Assembly: GCA_000827495.1 (NCBI GenBank)
Contig: KN817521.1
Coordinates: forward strand, 744,001 to 808,000
DNA: 64,000 nt
Origin: Hypholoma sublateritium FD-334 SS-4
Taxonomy: Eukaryota; Basidiomycota; Agaricomycetes; Agaricales; Strophariaceae
Reading direction: 5' to 3'
The position numbers and the translations under genes were made by a program. Shown in pieces: positions 58,772-64,000 of this stretch (within the stretch, counting starts at the first letter, position 1; every line of letters begins with the position of its first letter). The notes beneath the pieces were generated by a model. It had not been told where the DNA came from. It searched no databases and was given only the letters and a program-made list of their open reading frames with translations.

Positions 58772-59952
58772 ATGAACAAATTCATCTGTTTCGTTCTCTT
58801 TGCCTCTATTCACGCTAGTTTCGGACATGGCGGCCACGAGAGTAGCGGCCCAGCTGCGGGAGAAACAATTCAAGAATACGCACAGCGACACGTATGTGAT
58901 CCAGTTCTCCAGCAATGTATCTCCTGCTAATCCACTGGAATAGATGTCCTCGGAGCACCATATGTGGGAACTATATTCTACTCTTCGGCGACTTTCACAA
59001 ACTCACTGAACGTTGCTCCCAGTGATTCGTTTGATGCACGGAGCTTCTTCCAGTTGCATGATCTGAATAGGCGAGTGAACCACGGCGCCCTGCGTCATGC
59101 GCCACGCGCTTACAGACGTGTTCTAGGGACGGCGTCTGGGACAAAGAGGAAATCCAGGCTATATACGGCGTGCACCATGTCTATGCACAGAAGCAATCCA
59201 AAGTATGCCTATCTTCCTCGCCATTAACCATGGACTGGCTAACCCTCTCCAGGACGAGATTGAGCACCGAAACAAGGCGAATCTAGTCGTACAGGGTGTT
59301 TTGGAGAAGCTGGACCTCAACAGCGATGGCCGTATCACTCCTGAAGAACTCGAGAAGGTTGGCCTTGCTGGTCTGCCTAATTTCGATGGACTGGGCGCGG
59401 AGGGCCACCACTACGATGTCGAAAGTGGTATGCGCCTGCCTCGTCCCGTGATGTCATACCGAAATACTGATACAATTTCCAGAATTCTTCCTCCACCACG
59501 AAGGTTTGAATTACCGGCAAGGCTGCCTTGATAGTCGTTGACTCTTTTTTCCAGAGCAGTTCCATTCGACTCCTGAGACACAGACGGACGAGTCTTACAA
59601 TCACCCTGAAGATCTGGAGCACTTTGCGCAACACGAAGCCATCGAACTCAAAGAAACGCAAAAGGAAGCAGAGTTCCAAGGCTTGACCGTCGAGGAACTC
59701 ACCGAAGCCCTTCAGCAAGCCGCTGCCGATGCCAAAGCTGCCGCCGCCGAAGAGGCTAAGAAACCTGTTTCGAGCTCAAAATCTGTAACGCGAGTAACAC
59801 CGCCAGAGAAGCAAGATCCAGAGATTAAATACAAGGGTGCAAAGACTGAGGCCGAGCGCAAGGGTGAGTGGGGGACGGGATCGGAGGGATACAAACCGCC
59901 CACAGATGCTGGCGACAAGTTGCGGAAAAACCTACCTTATAAGGTATCGTAG
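58772..59952 (+). CDS. Secretory-pathway EF-hand protein, Ssp120/nucleobindin-like
   Basis: Exons: 58772-58891, 58944-58963, 59023-59070, 59127-59202, 59253-59427, 59483-59503, 59555-59952 (285 aa). The N-terminus is a signal peptide (NKFICFVLFASIHASFGHG), then a conserved block (EYAQRHMSSEHHIDSFDARS). Two canonical EF-hand loops follow, DLNRDGVWDKEE and DLNSDGRITPEE, then FLHHEEQFHSTPETQTDES and a long acidic/Ala-rich C-terminal helix. Yeast Ssp120 works with Emp46/47 in ER-Golgi cargo sorting; the same role here is inferred by similarity. The third intron (59071-59126) must be GC-AG (GCGAGT donor), because the usual donor would break the first EF loop. Exons of 20 and 21 nt flank it. Confidence 0.87.
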
Positions 59953-60263
59953 ACTTTTTCTTTCTTCTGACCTTGAATCTAAGAGCTGAAACAGACCCGA
60001 ATGCAGTATAAATTCCGCCGTAGTTGGGGTGACTTCTAATACAGTGTATATGATATGATAACTCTTCACCATACCCCGACATATATTGGATGAATTTCTT
60101 TGACCCGGTCAGCTTTACTTACCTTAACTTATCATTTTTGCTTTGGAGAATGGAACTCAACTTGCCTGGGAGTATTATTTGGGCCACCGAAAATGGGTAT
60201 CTCAAATTATGTGAACTACATAAAAGCCATAAAAAGCCGCATCCAATACTCTAGTCCGCAGAG
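59953..60263. other. Convergent 3' intergenic region
   Basis: About 310 bp between the stop codons of the EF-hand gene (plus) and the Dopey gene (minus). Only terminators and 3' untranslated regions are expected; no feature was recognised. Confidence 0.45.
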
Positions 60264-63200
60264 CTACCGCCCATCAAACATGTCGTCCATGATATTCCTC
60301 TCAACTGCTTCCCAATCAATATTTCCACCACTCGCATACACACTCTCGTATGATGATATGCTGATGTTGGAGAAGAATGGGACTAGGTCTCGCATACTTT
60401 CAATTTGGCGTAGCGACCCAAGGAATGGCCGGCGCATGACCCGCTTATCCTGTGCAATCGAAATGTCTTCTATGAGATTTCTGCTTGCAATATCCTAAAA
60501 TTGGAATGAGATCCTTGAGGATGCAGTATTCATATAAGTTCAACTCACCCCGACAGACAGATTACTAGCCAATTCAGCTAGTTGATCTGTCATGGCTTCG
60601 GGGAACCAGTCATCAGGCTTGTAGACGGCATCAACAGTATCTGTAACAAATATCCATTGATGCCTAAAAAAATTATCAGAGGAAGATACTTTTTCATAAA
60701 AGATAAGATGACAAACATCTGGAATTCTTCCGTCTGCAGCACAAGCAGAGTATCCAAGCATTTACAAGCTGCGAGAACAAGCTGCAGATCTTCGGATCCA
60801 TCAACTGGCAGTAGTGTCAATGTCTGTTCGAATATCCGGAACTGCAGGAAGTTGCCTAAATATTTGCAGACGGTCGTTTACAATGTGTGACATACCATTT
60901 CCGTCAAGACAACAGGCCAGAAACTTGTTAGGTTATGAGGCGACAGACGACATAGCAATACCCGGATGCAAAGGAAGACTTCGCTCTGGACAACGGGCGA
61001 CGTAACACTTCGAAAAATATCGACCAATTTCTCCTGGATAGTTGGTAGTTGGGTGAGGAAGGTGTTTTTTTCGCCGGCGAAAATGACGTAAGACAGCCGG
61101 CGCAGATTCAGCGAGCGTAAAAGCATTTCATACTCTCGATTGGTAAAAATATTTGCCGAAGCAGCATTGGCAAGTTTGCCTGTCAATTTGTATTAGATGG
61201 TGAGCACAATTTATCAATGGAAGAGACAGACCAAGTAGCTCGGGCAATGCAGTCTTATCTGACTCATATAGCGCTTTAACGATTGGCCGCCATTTCATTG
61301 CATCACTAGGATTGCAATTGAACAATCGATTGTCGTTGAGAAGGTCGACGATGGGAGTCTTCCACGACTTGAGAGCCATAGGAATATGAGACATTTCCTG
61401 TATTATCAGAATAACAGTAGTATCGACATCCATTGGCCTGTATGACGCTTAGGATAACAAAAATCAGATTGACTGATGATCACACCTTGTCTTCCCCCGG
61501 AGTGCCGGATTGACAATGTAATAAACGACGTTATTACAAGCGCTGACAATTTTGTCGTTTTCCATCAAAACTCTCCGTAGGTTGGGCAATACAGAGGTCG
61601 CAACGAACGAGTTGATCTACGTATATACCATTATGCACCCTGAATAAAAATAGGATTTGAAATACGTACTTGTCCAACTACTTCAATTGAACCCAATTTC
61701 AGGGGGGTCTCTAGAGGCATTGAATCGGACTTTTCGTCTACTCGGGAAGCATCTATGAGAAATATAAGCATATACACCAAACTATTAGCTATAATTTTAC
61801 AAAGACTTACCACCGCGGAGAGCGGGACTTTCGCGCCCACTATTTATCACAGATTCCTTGGTACTCCGGCGTATCCACGATCCTTGGTCCGTGAACCGGC
61901 CTACGTATACTACGCATGAATCGAGCAATTTTCCGTAAGATTCCTGATACAAATTTGATTGGTCGGTTTTGAATAGTTTTGACGATACAGTTAACGTACC
62001 TGAAGTTCTTTGCGAATTTTCTTGTCGTCCATGGCGGTCGTTTGTGTCACTTTTTCTGCCAGAACGGCTAAGCACCTACTCAGTCGAATTAGCTAAACAG
62101 GAGAATAGCATAAACAGCCCACGCACCTTAATGCAGGGAAATTATATGTTTTAAATTCCCTAGAAGCACCGAGGATGTCCCTAATTAATTGAATGTAACG
62201 ACTCCACACTTGAATTGCAAGGGGGCCTTCCAGACGACTAAGGTACTGTTCGAGGAACTTGAACAAAGTCGTATCCGTTCTAGTTTTACGTGTTCAGCAT
62301 GAAATGGCACCAATTACATCCAGAATTCACCTACAAATTTGGATTAATGGCTTGCTTCTTGCTCTTTTCTGAAGTACCTAAGATGCGGGAGGTTATACTC
62401 TCGCATATCATTTGTACAGCCGTTTGAGCATTGGCAACGAGAACGTCAATGAGTTCAAATGCTGCATCTAGAGAGATCGTTGCCAGCTGAACGCAAGCTC
62501 CGTCAGAGAGATCGAGTTGAGCGTGGCAGTGTCGTAAATTCTTACAACATGATCTCGATTCCACCAGTCAATAATGGATTCAAATACTTCAGCTCTCTGC
62601 ATCCGGAAAAGATGCTCAAGCACTCGTCGACATCGAAGTCTAGTCCGACTAAAAATCAGTGACATTGAGTCGTCTTTAGGCGACCATGCATGTGCTTCTG
62701 GCGTTTTCCAGTGTAACGAGGCCCACAGTGAGTAAAGCACATGAATCCCATCATCCAAAGACCGGTAGCCAGGAGAACGTGACTGGACGTGTTATAAGTG
62801 TTGGATAGTATTTAAGACAGAGGAGCTTCGCACCGTAAGCTGTTCGTTCTGATTAGATGAGCTTGTGTCTGAGCTGAATACGTTAGAAACATATCCAAGA
62901 AGACCACTGGTCTCAGATGCTGTCTTTTCCATGATGTTTCCATCATCCTCCGAACTATCTGGCTCAGATGTATAAGCCAGGCTCAAGAGAATTAGCCTTT
63001 CCAACGCGTTCAGAAGCATTATTAGCTCAGCATCATTTACACTGGCTGTGATATCTTCCGCGTACTCCTGGGACCGTGAATTCATCACCTGGATTTCTCC
63101 TAGAGCAGATAGAAGTTGGCGACACAGGCAGTCATTAAGAGGTGCGACAGCCGCTTGCAAAGCTGGTTGGAATTGAGGTACAGCCATGAGGACAAAATCC

Positions 63201-64000
63201 AACCAATGTTGGAGGACTGGGCGATTAGACCGCGTAGAAATTCCATCCACCAGAGTTTGTATTAAGAGAGGGTTTATAGGATAGCGAACTGCAGATTCAG
63301 TTGGTCGTTCTTGGGCGTTAGATACTTCAATGACATTCTCCTCCCCTTTGGCTATCCCAATTTGAGTAGACTCCAAAAAAGATGTCGATACTGATATGAC
63401 AGAGTGAAGGAGGTGCAGCCATTTGTTCTGAAGATCCAGTTGGTTCATATGCACCGAAAAGTAGAGTTTTGCAATGGCTGTTGTTTCTATGCTCTCAACC
63501 AGGATATGGTCAATCTCCCCACGCGAGACAATGGCCTGCAGGAGCTCAATTGAACTGGATTGGATAGAGATATTGAGCATTTGCATTGAGTTTGCGCGGT
63601 GGGACTTCGGTTCCGATTGCACAAACCTAAACAAAAAAGCATAAGATCGAGGTTTTCTCTCAAGTAATCACATTACCGGAGAAGAATTTCGACAAGAATA
63701 TCCAGATAACTTGCTTCTGCATCAACTAAATTACCTGGAGAATAAGATCAATTGACAATTTCAAGCTCAAAGATTAGTCGGACAAACTTTGCGCGACTCT
63801 CAGTACTAATCCAGAGTGATGTGAACGTTTAATGGGTGTGGCTCGTGCGGCTTTGGCGAAACCCTGGCCCCCAAAATTAACAATGGATAAGAGGGTTTCT
63901 AGTAGGTGTTGTATGATGCGTTGGTCGAACGGACGTTCATATTGGAATCCCGGAAGTTCCTTTCCGCGAACCTTAAACACAGTTGGGGTGCGTAAGATTG
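60264..64000 (-). CDS. DOP1: Dopey/DOP1 family protein, C-terminal part (gene runs off the window end)
   Basis: Exons: >64000-63788, 63734-63677, 63626-62834, 62782-62546, 62486-62335, 62279-62127, 62075-62000, 61943-61811, 61752-61670, 61616-61486, 61437-61232, 61179-60896, 60841-60717, 60663-60549, 60494-60264 (about 995 residues visible). Dopey proteins pair with the Arf-GEF-like Mon2 at Golgi/endosomes and link vesicles to flippase and kinesin functions. The visible part is all-helical. Family-diagnostic blocks are FPALRCLAVLAEKVTQTTA, DQGSWIRRSTK, ANIFTNREYEMLLRSLNLR, VFLCIRVLLCRLSPHNLTS with SFWPVVLTEM, and HQWIFVTDTVDAVYKPDDW, in the usual C-terminal order. It ends at a TAG at 60264-60266. 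The N-terminal Dopey domain lies outside the window. Confidence 0.9.

Noticed and set aside
1..64000. CRISPR arrays, insertion sequences and bacterial operons
   Set aside because: No regularly spaced repeats, transposase genes or polycistronic layout were found; the DNA is eukaryotic with spliceosomal introns throughout.

Overview
This window is nuclear DNA of a filamentous fungus, almost certainly a basidiomycete of the mushroom-forming Agaricomycetes type. Genes are intron-dense (up to 30 exons), nearly all introns are 45-70 nt, and the proteins are typical fungal housekeeping and surface proteins. There is no operon structure, CRISPR array or recognisable intact transposon. I rebuilt the gene models by hand from splice sites, reading-frame phase and conserved protein motifs. 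Every join listed keeps frame and most reach the length expected for the family, but no transcript data were available.

Layout. 1-1102 (-): N-terminal part of a Rad5-type DNA repair helicase, cut by the window start. 1274-3217 (+): chaperonin subunit CCT7. 4267-6804 (+): Dal5-type MFS permease. 6898-9046 (-): type II membrane fucosyltransferase-like protein. 9351-10166 (-): secreted protein of unknown function. 10534-10825 (-): very small membrane protein. 11201-13079 (+): Mn-type cation diffusion facilitator. 14484-16539 (+): germinal-centre (MST/Ste20-like) kinase. 16786-19987 (-): AP-3 delta adaptin. 20541-22533 (+): DH-domain (RhoGEF-like) protein. 22936-25698 (+): Baeyer-Villiger-type flavin monooxygenase. 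25853-28839 (-): exocyst subunit Exo84. 28999-30685 (+): Skt5/Chs4-like chitin synthase activator with a CaaX box. 31140-31221 (+): a tRNA gene, probably Trp. 31723-32988 (+): MDR enoyl reductase-like protein. 33824-36948 (+): methylcrotonoyl-CoA carboxylase alpha subunit. 37063-38545 (-): tRNA dihydrouridine synthase Dus2. 38876-40850 (-): calnexin. 41071-44769 (-): spliceosomal GTPase Snu114. 44997-45586 (+): prefoldin subunit 1. 46138-48388 (+): TPR protein. 48522-54529 (-): 30-exon PDR-type ABC transporter. 56746-58416 (+): GPI-anchored GH128-type glucanase. 58772-59952 (+): Ssp120-like EF-hand protein. 60264-64000 (-): C-terminal half of Dopey/DOP1, cut by the window end.

Functional themes. 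Protein folding (CCT7, prefoldin 1, calnexin), vesicle traffic and polarity (AP-3 delta, Exo84, Dopey, the DH protein, the germinal-centre kinase, Skt5) and cell-wall or surface chemistry (Skt5, GH128, fucosyltransferase-like) recur. The genes look individually regulated. Several pairs are head-to-head over short shared promoters: Rad5/CCT7, Exo84/Skt5, Snu114/prefoldin 1, and AP-3 delta/DH protein.

I did not find a convincing undescribed multi-gene system. The most unusual signals are in gene structure. Seven introns can only be read as GC-AG, several internal exons are only 7-25 nt long, and one Snu114 intron is stop-free and in frame and encodes a hydrophobic stretch. An unannotatable-looking stretch also resolves, after one splice, into an 81-residue membrane protein.
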